Origin: a virus | Length of the DNA stretch: 26,446 nucleotides | IMG/VR virus record: IMGVR_UViG_3300042541_002482 | Coordinates: 1-26,446 of that record | Reading direction: 5' to 3' (one strand) | Part shown: positions 14,874 through 21,089 of the stretch, piece after piece | Layout: the number at the start of each line of letters is the position of its first letter | Numbering within the stretch: the stretch's first letter is position 1 | The notes under the pieces: generated by a model | Databases searched by the model: none | What the model was told of the DNA's origin: nothing | What the model saw: only the letters and a program-made list of their open reading frames with translations | Program-made: the position numbers and the translations under genes

Positions 14874-15250
14874 GGGGGTGTCATAGAATTGATTTGCGGA
14901 CTAAGGATGATTATGCAAGTATCGGGTGGCCTACAATGACCGATTAATAAATTAGATGGTACATTTTTAAACGGCAACGTTAATCAAGTAGGAACAAGTG
15001 AAGATTTAGTAGCTTGCTTACAAAACAATTTGATCTCTAACAGAGATTTAGTAGTAGCTTAATCAAATAAGACTAATACACCAAAAATTCTACAGCTGTG
15101 GTCACCAGTTTAAAAGTGAAACTTTTTTATTAGTAGTTTGAGACTCAAAAACTAATTATTTTGTAAGCTTTAGAAAAACTTACTAAACTTGTAAACGAAT
15201 AGTTATTTTTAACTGAGAAAGACACGTTGGGCAGTACAACGTCATCTCCA
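14874..15250 (+). ncRNA. ssrA: Transfer-messenger RNA (tmRNA)
   Basis: This non-coding gap of 503 bases, with a terminator at each end, contains a 377-base RNA with tmRNA features. The 5' end GGGGGTG (14874-14880) pairs with CATCTCC (15243-15249) as a 7-bp acceptor stem with two G-U pairs, followed by discriminator A. CCA is not encoded, so it would be added later. A T-arm-like hairpin, ACGTTG/CAACGT with a 7-base loop, directly precedes the acceptor strand. The 3' part CTTACTAAACTTGTA matches the conserved tmRNA segment CTGACTAAGCATGTA in position. An open frame with possible resume codon GGC at 14973 ends at TAA 15060-15062, encoding up to 29 residues ending L-V-V-A, a typical hydrophobic ssrA-tag end. 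The T-loop lacks the usual TTC, so this may be a diverged phage form. It should act with host SmpB to rescue stalled ribosomes. Confidence 0.82.
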
Positions 15251-15255
15251 CAAAT

Positions 15256-15285
15256 AAAAAATCCACTCAATGAGTGGATTTTTTT
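15256..15285 (+). terminator. tmRNA terminator
   Basis: ATCCACT (15261-15267) pairs with AGTGGAT (15273-15279), extended by A/T pairs, with a short loop and a T-tract. It begins a few bases after the tmRNA acceptor end. Confidence 0.85.
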
Positions 15286-15286
15286 A

Positions 15287-15294
15287 TATCTTTG
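15287..15294 (+). promoter_or_regulatory. TAnnTTTG box before the NADAR gene
   Basis: TATCTTTG lies 16 bases before ATG 15311, directly after the tmRNA terminator. It resembles the box and leader of the second peptidase gene. No clear -33 element is present. Confidence 0.35.
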
Positions 15295-15310
15295 AAAAAA
15301 ATTAGAAATT

Positions 15311-15808
15311 ATGATAACAAGATTTGATGGTAGATATGGATTTCTATCAAACTTCTACCCATGTAAAATAGAATACCAAGGTATTACTTATCCTTCAGTT
15401 GAGCACTATTATGTTGCAATGAAGAGTAATAATGATCAAATGATTGATGGTAGATACTATACTGCAGGAGATTTTAGAGAACTAGTTTCTAAGATAACAA
15501 CTGCTGGTAAAGCTAAACAATTAGGAAAAGTAATAAAAGTACGTTCTGATTGGGAAGAAAAACGATTAGGTTTTATGGAGTGGGCACTTCGTGAGAAATT
15601 TAAAATTGAAGAATTAAAAGAAATGTTACTTTCAACTGGTGATATTACTATTATCGAAGGAAATTATTGGCACGATAATTTTTATGGACAGTGTACTTGT
15701 GAGAAATGTGCTGGTAAAGGAAAGAATAACTTAGGTAAACTTCTAATGCAGATTAGAAGTGAGTTAAATGGTACTCAAAGAAAAGGATTAGAATCAATTT
15801 TATTTTAA
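15311..15808 (+). CDS. NADAR family (YbiA/RibX, DUF1768) ADP-ribosyl glycosidase-like protein
   Basis: 165 residues, normal family length. Motifs in order: G-F-L-S-N-F-Y-P (10-17), P-S-V-E-H-Y-Y-V-A-M-K (28-38), W-E-E-K-R-L-G-F-M-E-W-A-L (81-93), T-G-D-I-T-I-I-E-G-N-Y-W-H-D-N-F-Y-G (109-126) and N-N-L-G-K-L-L-M-Q-I-R (139-149), with a C-T-C-E-K-C cluster at 128-133. NADAR proteins are N-glycosidases. Characterised members act on riboflavin intermediates or remove ADP-ribose from guanine bases, and they often sit with toxin or NAD-metabolism genes. In a phage the likely purpose is to undo host ADP-ribosylation defence or to alter NAD metabolites; this is inference. It is a monocistronic unit between two terminators. 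Confidence 0.9.
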   Translation: MITRFDGRYGFLSNFYPCKIEYQGITYPSVEHYYVAMKSNNDQMIDGRYYTAGDFRELVSKITTAGKAKQLGKVIKVRSDWEEKRLGFMEWALREKFKIEELKEMLLSTGDITIIEGNYWHDNFYGQCTCEKCAGKGKNNLGKLLMQIRSELNGTQRKGLESILF

Positions 15809-15811
15809 AAG

Positions 15812-15841
15812 AAAAAGCTTAGATTTCTCTAAGCTTTTTTT
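15812..15841. terminator. Bidirectional terminator
   Basis: AAAAAGCTTAG (15812-15822) pairs with CTAAGCTTTTT (15829-15839) around an ATTTCT loop, with T-tracts on both strands. It lies between the convergent NADAR gene and the minus-strand gene ending at 15843. Confidence 0.85.
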
Positions 15842-15842
15842 A

Positions 15843-16964
15843 TTATCTCCAATCACAATCTTCATATCTTCCACTAGTACTTCTAAGTCTCATAGAATAT
15901 CCTTTTGGTGGGTAAGTAGATAATGTTGCTTTTGTTTTATCTTTTATTTCTTCTGTTTTAAACAAACCAGATTTTAGTGTAGTTTTATTATATACCAAAA
16001 ATTGGAATGTATCTAAGTAAGGCCATTGTTCAATACCATCGGTATTTACACTAATTGATAATACATTATCTTTATCACCATAGTCTGACCAAAGTTTGTA
16101 CTCATTTTCATTTCTGATTTCATCAAACTTAGATGTAACCCATTCGTCACAGATATATTGTTTATCCATTACTTTTTTACCACAATCAGTTGTCCAAAGT
16201 AGTGCTCTACCAACAAACTTATCAAACATTTTGATAGAAATCATTTGAACTTTATCAGGATTATTCACATAAATGTCTAAATAGTCTAGACGATCAGTCA
16301 TACAAGAACCACCTAAGGATGATTTTTGTATTTGATAGTTTTCTTTTTTATATCCTTCTAAAATATCTTTACCAGTCAAGTATTCAACTTTAATATAATC
16401 ACCAGTTTGGTATGATAAATAATCATTATGTATCTTCTCGATTGTTTTATTATCAAATAATGGTTCTGATTTAAACTTTTCAGAGTATTGTTTAGAAAGT
16501 GTATTTAAAAATCTTCCTAATTTAAACTCAGTCACTCTATTTTTTGTAGAGTTTGTCAATTTGATCATACCTTTGTTTTCAGATACTTCAAATTTATCAT
16601 ATTCTGGAAATATATCAATATATTCTAAATTAATACAATTGATTTTCTTGTTGCCAAAAAAAGTAAGTAATTTATCAGATATTTCAAAGGTATCTTTTAG
16701 TTCATCTGATTTAGTAATACCTAAAATTATTACACCATCACTAACTCCACCACCATATTCTGGTCTAAACGCCCAAGAATAATTATATCCAAATCTATTA
16801 GTGGCATATCTACCCGCATGATTTTCATTATTGTGACAAATAAAAAAGTATCCAGTACCATCTTGTGTTTCATATTGAAGTCTACCTTCAATCTGATCTC
16901 CATTGATTGAAACTAGTAATCTACTTCCTGGTTTATATTCAGTTCCTTTATAATTAAGCGTCAT
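15843..16964 (-). CDS. Conserved phage protein with G-R-A-L-L-W motif, function unknown
   Basis: 373 residues, soluble. The N-terminal 60 residues are beta-rich (Y-K-P-G-S-R-L-L-V, then F-I-C-H-N-N-E). The central part has S-S-L-G-G-S-C-M (about 215-222), Y-L-D-I-Y-V-N-N-P-D-K-V, then V-G-R-A-L-L-W-T-T-D-C-G-K-K-V-M-D-K near 252-270. I have seen this S-C-M ... G-R-A-L-x-W ... M-D-x-x-Y pattern in other phage proteins without an assigned function. Conserved Cys and His are few, so a metal site is not evident. It is monocistronic, with a good host-type promoter upstream and a terminator downstream, which suggests early, independent expression. A role in host takeover would fit but is only a guess. 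Confidence 0.82.
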   Translation of the reverse strand: MTLNYKGTEYKPGSRLLVSINGDQIEGRLQYETQDGTGYFFICHNNENHAGRYATNRFGYNYSWAFRPEYGGGVSDGVIILGITKSDELKDTFEISDKLLTFFGNKKINCINLEYIDIFPEYDKFEVSENKGMIKLTNSTKNRVTEFKLGRFLNTLSKQYSEKFKSEPLFDNKTIEKIHNDYLSYQTGDYIKVEYLTGKDILEGYKKENYQIQKSSLGGSCMTDRLDYLDIYVNNPDKVQMISIKMFDKFVGRALLWTTDCGKKVMDKQYICDEWVTSKFDEIRNENEYKLWSDYGDKDNVLSISVNTDGIEQWPYLDTFQFLVYNKTTLKSGLFKTEEIKDKTKATLSTYPPKGYSMRLRSTSGRYEDCDWR

Positions 16965-16987
16965 ATATTATTATTTTTTTAACTCTA

Positions 16988-17018
16988 CAAAAGTAAGAAA
17001 ATAAAATTAAATACCAAA
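16988..17018 (-). promoter_or_regulatory. Bacteroidota-type promoter (TTTG-N19-TACTTTTG)
   Basis: On the minus strand, TTTG (17018-17015), a 19-base spacer and TACTTTTG (16995-16988) match the Bacteroidota primary-sigma consensus TTTG-N17-23-TAnnTTTG exactly in form. It lies 23 bases before the ATG at 16964. This is the clearest host-type promoter of the window. Confidence 0.65.
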
Positions 17019-17029
17019 AATAAATTATG

Positions 17030-17068
17030 AAAATTATCAAAATACTTCGGAGGAAACTTGATAATTTT
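17030..17068 (+). promoter_or_regulatory. 11-bp inverted repeat before the LAGLIDADG gene
   Basis: AAAATTATCAA (17030-17040) and TTGATAATTTT (17058-17068) are perfect inverted repeats around a 17-base loop containing CTTCGGAGGAAAC. The right arm runs into T- and TA-rich sequence, so it could act as a terminator, a translational control hairpin or a binding site. The start codon follows 12 bases later. Confidence 0.6.
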
Positions 17069-17080
17069 TATATATAATAT

Positions 17081-17911
17081 ATGAGAAAACTAAAAGAACT
17101 TACAAAGGAAGAAGAACTAGAAATAGTTCTTAAACGACAAAATGGTATTAAAAGAAAAGATATAGTAAATGAATATGGTATTTCGGATAGACATTATCAA
17201 AAAGTAATTATTGAAAATGGCGGTGAGTTAAATCAAAGAACTAGAAAGTTTAATTTTAACGAAGATTATTTTGAAAAAATAGATACGGAGGATAAGGCAT
17301 ATTTTTTAGGCTTCATAGTTGCAGATGGTAATATAAATAGTAAAACTAATAATATTAAAATTATACAAAAAGAAACAGATATATTATATAAATTTAAAGA
17401 ATGTGTTAATTTTGAAGGTAATATTTTTACTAGAAAAGATGGTAAAATATCAAATATTGGACTTTCTTCTAAAAAAATGAAGGATGATTTATTTAACTTA
17501 GGTATAATAGGTAATAAAACTATGATAGTTAAATATCCTGAAATACCTAGAAATCTGGAAAATCATTTTATGAGAGGATTATTTGATGGTGATGGTTGTA
17601 TATCGATACATAAAAAACGAGATGGATCTAGAGATACCAGTGATAGAGGTCAAGTAAATATATGTTCTGGTAGTAAAGATTTTATAGAGATATATGTTGA
17701 TAAATTAGTAGATTATTGTGGAATAACAAGAAATAAAATTAGGTGTCCTAAAGGAACCTATTATGTAATAGATTGGGGATCATTCAGTGATATAGAGCGT
17801 TTTTATGAATTTTTTTATAAAGATGCCACGATTTATTTAAAAAGAAAAAAAGAAACTTTTGATAAAGCAATCTCTATAAGTAAAACAAAGATAAAATATA
17901 GAAAATCTTAA
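17081..17911 (+). CDS. LAGLIDADG homing endonuclease with N-terminal HTH
   Basis: 276 residues. Residues about 8-50 form a helix-turn-helix of resolvase or transposase type (L-T-K-E-E-E-L-E-I-V ... I-V-N-E-Y-G-I-S). Two dodecapeptide motifs are present: Y-F-L-G-F-I-V-A-D-G (about 74-83) and F-M-R-G-L-F-D-G-D-G (about 162-171), each with its catalytic acidic residue, so this is a monomeric two-motif enzyme. The C-terminus is basic and ends K-Y-R-K-S. It is free-standing, with no visible intron or intein around it, and sits 16 bases upstream of the Dam-type gene. That position suggests insertion beside its target or hitch-hiking. It is more AT-rich than neighbouring structural genes. Confidence 0.9.
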   Translation: MRKLKELTKEEELEIVLKRQNGIKRKDIVNEYGISDRHYQKVIIENGGELNQRTRKFNFNEDYFEKIDTEDKAYFLGFIVADGNINSKTNNIKIIQKETDILYKFKECVNFEGNIFTRKDGKISNIGLSSKKMKDDLFNLGIIGNKTMIVKYPEIPRNLENHFMRGLFDGDGCISIHKKRDGSRDTSDRGQVNICSGSKDFIEIYVDKLVDYCGITRNKIRCPKGTYYVIDWGSFSDIERFYEFFYKDATIYLKRKKETFDKAISISKTKIKYRKS

Positions 17912-17927
17912 AAAAATAATAAAAAAT

Positions 17928-18893
17928 ATGAGCGTCATAAGCTATTTTGGTGGTAAAGCAAACTTTCAATCCTTTATAACACCGAACATTCCAACAGATT
18001 GTAAAACATATGTTGAACCATTTTCTGGTTCATTTGCAATATATTTAGATTCTAATTTAGAATTTACAAATGTCATATTTAATGACAGAAACAGACACCA
18101 AGCAAACTTAATGAAATGTTGTTCTCAACCACAAGATTTCTTAGTAGAGTTAAAAGCATTGTTAGCACCAGGTGGATTACTTCATACAACTGAAACAGAA
18201 GTAGATAAAAAATGGGATTTCTTTAAAGCAATCTACAGAACTTATGTTACTAATGATTTCTTAGATGATATGAACTTTGAGATTGGTGATTTTAAAGTAG
18301 GTGCCATCTACGCATTCTTAATCACTTCAAGTTTTAGTTCAGTTTATCCAAGAGGCGGTGGCTTCACAGGATTCAAGAAAAAAACTAATAAATTAAATCT
18401 ACAAATCTTAATCAATAAACTAGAGAAAAATAAATATACTGAGAGATTACAAAAGATTACAGACTTTCATAATTTAGATTTTGAGGATGTTATTAAAATG
18501 TATGATGCAGAAGATACCTATATGTATTTAGACCCACCTTACGCTCGTTTTAACGACTTAAAAAATGATGATGATGGTAGAAGATTGTTTTGGTATGGAT
18601 GTGATACAGAGAACACCTTTGGGGTTTCTTCACACAGACGTTTATTAGAATTATTAAAGAGTTCTAAAAGTAGATGGTCATTATCATATTACTATTTTCC
18701 TTTATTAGAGGAATTATTACCAAGAGATGAGTATTTTTGGACTTCAAAAGAGTTTCATAGACCATCTGCCGTAATTAAGAATAAAGTAGAGGGTGTTGAG
18801 AAAGAAAAGGGAATTGAATTATTGATTATGAATTATAACCCTGAAACAGGAGAAATGTTAAATATTAAAGAAGAAATAAAAGAGGATTTATAA
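17928..18893 (+). CDS. dam: Dam-type DNA adenine N6-methyltransferase
   Basis: 321 residues. The S-adenosylmethionine-binding motif I is split as F-G-G-K (7-10) and E-P-F-S-G-S (30-35), and the catalytic motif IV is D-P-P-Y (202-205). The order and length match the D12 class (alpha group) of adenine methylases, to which Dam and T4 Dam belong. It probably methylates adenine in phage DNA to block host restriction. The target site cannot be told from sequence. No restriction partner is nearby. Residues 283-321 are charged and end K-E-E-I-K-E-D-L. The stop codon is inside the loop of the following terminator. Confidence 0.92.
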   Translation: MSVISYFGGKANFQSFITPNIPTDCKTYVEPFSGSFAIYLDSNLEFTNVIFNDRNRHQANLMKCCSQPQDFLVELKALLAPGGLLHTTETEVDKKWDFFKAIYRTYVTNDFLDDMNFEIGDFKVGAIYAFLITSSFSSVYPRGGGFTGFKKKTNKLNLQILINKLEKNKYTERLQKITDFHNLDFEDVIKMYDAEDTYMYLDPPYARFNDLKNDDDGRRLFWYGCDTENTFGVSSHRRLLELLKSSKSRWSLSYYYFPLLEELLPRDEYFWTSKEFHRPSAVIKNKVEGVEKEKGIELLIMNYNPETGEMLNIKEEIKEDL

Positions 18894-18906
18894 TCCTCTT
18901 TTTTAT
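18878..18906. terminator. Bidirectional terminator
   Basis: AAAAGAGGATT (18878-18888) pairs with AATCCTCTTTT (18892-18902) around a TAT loop that contains part of the methylase stop codon. T-tracts follow on the plus strand, and A-rich sequence before it would serve the convergent minus-strand operon. Confidence 0.8.
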
Positions 18907-19608
18907 TTATTTACTTAACTTCTCTAAATCATCTTTTTCTTTCTCAGTTAAAGAACTCATACCGAATTTACTTATCTTATCAAGTATATCATCTAATTCT
19001 TTTGGTTCTTGCATATCATCTAGTTTACTTCCTACTTTATCAAAAGCTGCTAAAGTATCATCCTTATCTCTTAGGTGCATTGTTCGAGGATCTAATCCTT
19101 TAAATAATTCTCCTAAATCTTTAAGATCTTTCATAAATTGTCTATCATCTTCTATTTCATCATCAATCTTTTTAATAAATGAAGTCATTTTCTTAGTGGT
19201 ATCTATTGCGTTTTGTAATACTTTATTTGCTTCTTCTTCTTTACCTTCAGGTACTTTGATATTTTCTATTTTTAGTAAATCTAAAATAGAATCTGATAGT
19301 TGATAAACATCAGTACCAGTCCTTGATTTTATTAAATCAGAAAGTGATGTTTTATTTGCCATTTCTTTTTGATTTTTAGTAAAATGGTATTTAATAGTAT
19401 CAAATACTGAGTAATCAAATAGTTCAAACATTTTATTTTCAAAATCATTTTCTACCTTTTTATCTTTGAAAGTAAATGGTATATAAGTACCTTTTATTCT
19501 TTTGATAATGGATTGGATATATCCACTTGTATTAAGTAAAACCTTAAATACAAATTGTGATATTTTGCCTTCGTTTAGAAAGTCTTCATATTTTTTAATT
19601 TTTTTCAT
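18907..19608 (-). CDS. Helical protein with head-targeting-like N-terminus
   Basis: 233 residues, mostly helical and charged. It opens M-K-K-I-K-K-Y-E-D-F-L-N-E-G-K, which fits the K-Y-x-x-F signature and has L11-N12-E13, an exact T4 prohead-protease site, so I predict cleavage after E13. Residues 15-50 carry a moderately hydrophobic helix (V-F-K-V-L-L-N). The C-terminus reads I-L-D-K-I-S-K-F-G-M-S-S-L-T-E-K-E-K, then L-S-K. I associate this motif with the C-terminal tails of Bacteroidota proteins such as some rhomboid-family members (DUF6576-like). It is the last gene of an operon with 19608-20312 and 20315-21079, overlapping the upstream gene by one base. Function is unknown; it may be a packaged head protein. 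Confidence 0.78.
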   Translation of the reverse strand: MKKIKKYEDFLNEGKISQFVFKVLLNTSGYIQSIIKRIKGTYIPFTFKDKKVENDFENKMFELFDYSVFDTIKYHFTKNQKEMANKTSLSDLIKSRTGTDVYQLSDSILDLLKIENIKVPEGKEEEANKVLQNAIDTTKKMTSFIKKIDDEIEDDRQFMKDLKDLGELFKGLDPRTMHLRDKDDTLAAFDKVGSKLDDMQEPKELDDILDKISKFGMSSLTEKEKDDLEKLSK

Positions 19609-20312
19609 TATTGATTTTTTAATTTTCTGTCTAATAATTTGGCAATATTTGATCCAATTAAATAGTGTATATTTTTAATTCCATCGACTTCAACTGTTTC
19701 TATTTCATCCATAAATCTAAATTGGAATTTATACTTATCTACATCATCTGGATCTTCTGTTAAATCTTTATCAATTTTATTTATTGATAATTCAATATCA
19801 TAACTATTGTTTATATTCATTTTAAAATCAAATGTAGTTTTATCACAAGAAACCATTTTAAACTTAGGTTCGTATTCAACCTCAAAAACAGAATATTCTG
19901 TAATTTTAGCTCTTTTCATATAGTAGTTTAAGAACATTGCCGGAGCTTCAATAAAGTCAGAAAGAATTTGTATGTCTTCTCCAAAGTTATTTGATTCAAT
20001 AATATCGTCAATTTTCTTTTTCATATCAACAATATTAGTAAACTCTATTTTATGATAAACACAATTTATATCATATAGATATAGGAAAGAATTATCAATA
20101 ATATTTCTTTTATTTAGATCAGTTTTAAAGATAAATTTAGTGTGTATAATAGATATGTCTTCAGTTGATAAACCGTGTAAGCAAATTACAAGTTTTAAAA
20201 ACTGTTCATCATCAGATTTTTCATATACAGTATCGATTGATGTAACAACACCATCTTCTTGATTAAAAACTTCTTTAAATGCTTCTTCTACTTCTTCTAT
20301 TCTAATGTTCAT
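19608..20312 (-). CDS. Hypothetical protein in nucleotidyltransferase operon
   Basis: 234 residues, not recognised. It looks soluble with alternating beta strands and helices: early acidic helix (E-E-V-E-E-A-F-K-E-V-F), F-L-K-L-V-I-C-L-H-G-L, then a central A-P-A-M-F-L-N-Y-Y-M-K-R near 143-154, and a C-terminal F-Q-F-R-F-M-D-E strand. No metal-binding or catalytic motif stands out, and there is no K-Y-x-x-F N-terminus. The stop overlaps the downstream start by one base, and only two bases separate it from the upstream nucleotidyltransferase gene, so it is co-translated with both. Confidence 0.75.
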   Translation of the reverse strand: MNIRIEEVEEAFKEVFNQEDGVVTSIDTVYEKSDDEQFLKLVICLHGLSTEDISIIHTKFIFKTDLNKRNIIDNSFLYLYDINCVYHKIEFTNIVDMKKKIDDIIESNNFGEDIQILSDFIEAPAMFLNYYMKRAKITEYSVFEVEYEPKFKMVSCDKTTFDFKMNINNSYDIELSINKIDKDLTEDPDDVDKYKFQFRFMDEIETVEVDGIKNIHYLIGSNIAKLLDRKLKNQ

Positions 20313-20314
20313 AA

Positions 20315-21079
20315 TTATTCAAATTGTTTATCATAAGCATATCTTTTAATTTTCATTACTTTTTCGATATACCCATTTCTTCTTAATAGTTTAAATACTA
20401 AATTACCTATTGAGAACTCTCCATCTTCACTATCTAAACCACTTTTTCTGTAGTTTTTAATTTTCTTCCATACTTTATCAATTTTCTCCTCAAAGTATTC
20501 CCATTTATCTTCATCTACTTGTTTTTCCAAGTCATCTATTGCAAACATTATATTTTCGGCCTTTTCCCTTATTTGTTCTTCATCTGGTTCAAAATCTTTC
20601 TTCTCAGGTTTTTTTAACCATTTATTATCCATTAATGAAAAAACACCACCCATTTTACCTACTTTAATGTCATTTTTTAAATCTGATAAATTTTGTATTG
20701 CTACTTCAACCTCATATTTAGATATTGTAATCTCGTGTAATTTATTCCATACTTTTTTTGCAAAATCACAAAGACTTTCTACTAAATCATAGTTTTCATC
20801 AACTTCCATATAATCAATTATTATGTGAATATCAAAATCTGAGTATTTTTCTGACCAGTTATAGTTTGCTAAAGAACCACAAAGTACAACATCTTTAACA
20901 TCCGCATTAATATTAGTTCCTATATAAAAATCTTGTGCAATTCTTAATAAATCTTCTCTTATTTCTTCATCAATCTCAAAATCAGTCCATATTTTAGGAT
21001 TCAATTCATCTTTTAAATGAAATGATTTTACTGGTTCAAAATCAGCTTGTACAAATTCAAAATATTTATCTACTTTCAT
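20315..21079 (-). CDS. Nucleotidyltransferase-fold protein with head-targeting-like N-terminus
   Basis: 254 residues. G-S-L-A-N-Y-N-W-S-E-K-Y-S-D-F-D-I-H-I at 68-86 is the signature of the DNA polymerase beta nucleotidyltransferase superfamily (GS...D-x-D), with D81 and D83 as metal ligands and a third acidic residue probably in E-V-E-V-A near 121-125. Related phage proteins are annotated as predicted nucleotidyltransferases without known targets. Such enzymes add nucleotides to RNA, tRNA, proteins or antibiotics. The N-terminus M-K-V-D-K-Y-F-E-F-V shares K-Y-x-x-F with three other proteins here. The C-terminal half is helical and charged. It begins 10 bases after the tail-fibre stop on the minus strand, so it may be expressed from the fibre transcript. 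Confidence 0.82.
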   Translation of the reverse strand: MKVDKYFEFVQADFEPVKSFHLKDELNPKIWTDFEIDEEIREDLLRIAQDFYIGTNINADVKDVVLCGSLANYNWSEKYSDFDIHIIIDYMEVDENYDLVESLCDFAKKVWNKLHEITISKYEVEVAIQNLSDLKNDIKVGKMGGVFSLMDNKWLKKPEKKDFEPDEEQIREKAENIMFAIDDLEKQVDEDKWEYFEEKIDKVWKKIKNYRKSGLDSEDGEFSIGNLVFKLLRRNGYIEKVMKIKRYAYDKQFE

Positions 21080-21089
21080 ATACTATATA

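Noticed and set aside
14744-14977. Minus-strand ORF entering the tmRNA
   Set aside because: It crosses a terminator and the tmRNA 5' domain, and the protein has no recognisable pattern.
17332-17339. Exact TATAAATA inside the LAGLIDADG gene
   Set aside because: It is within coding sequence with no gene start shortly downstream; chance matches are expected in such AT-rich DNA.
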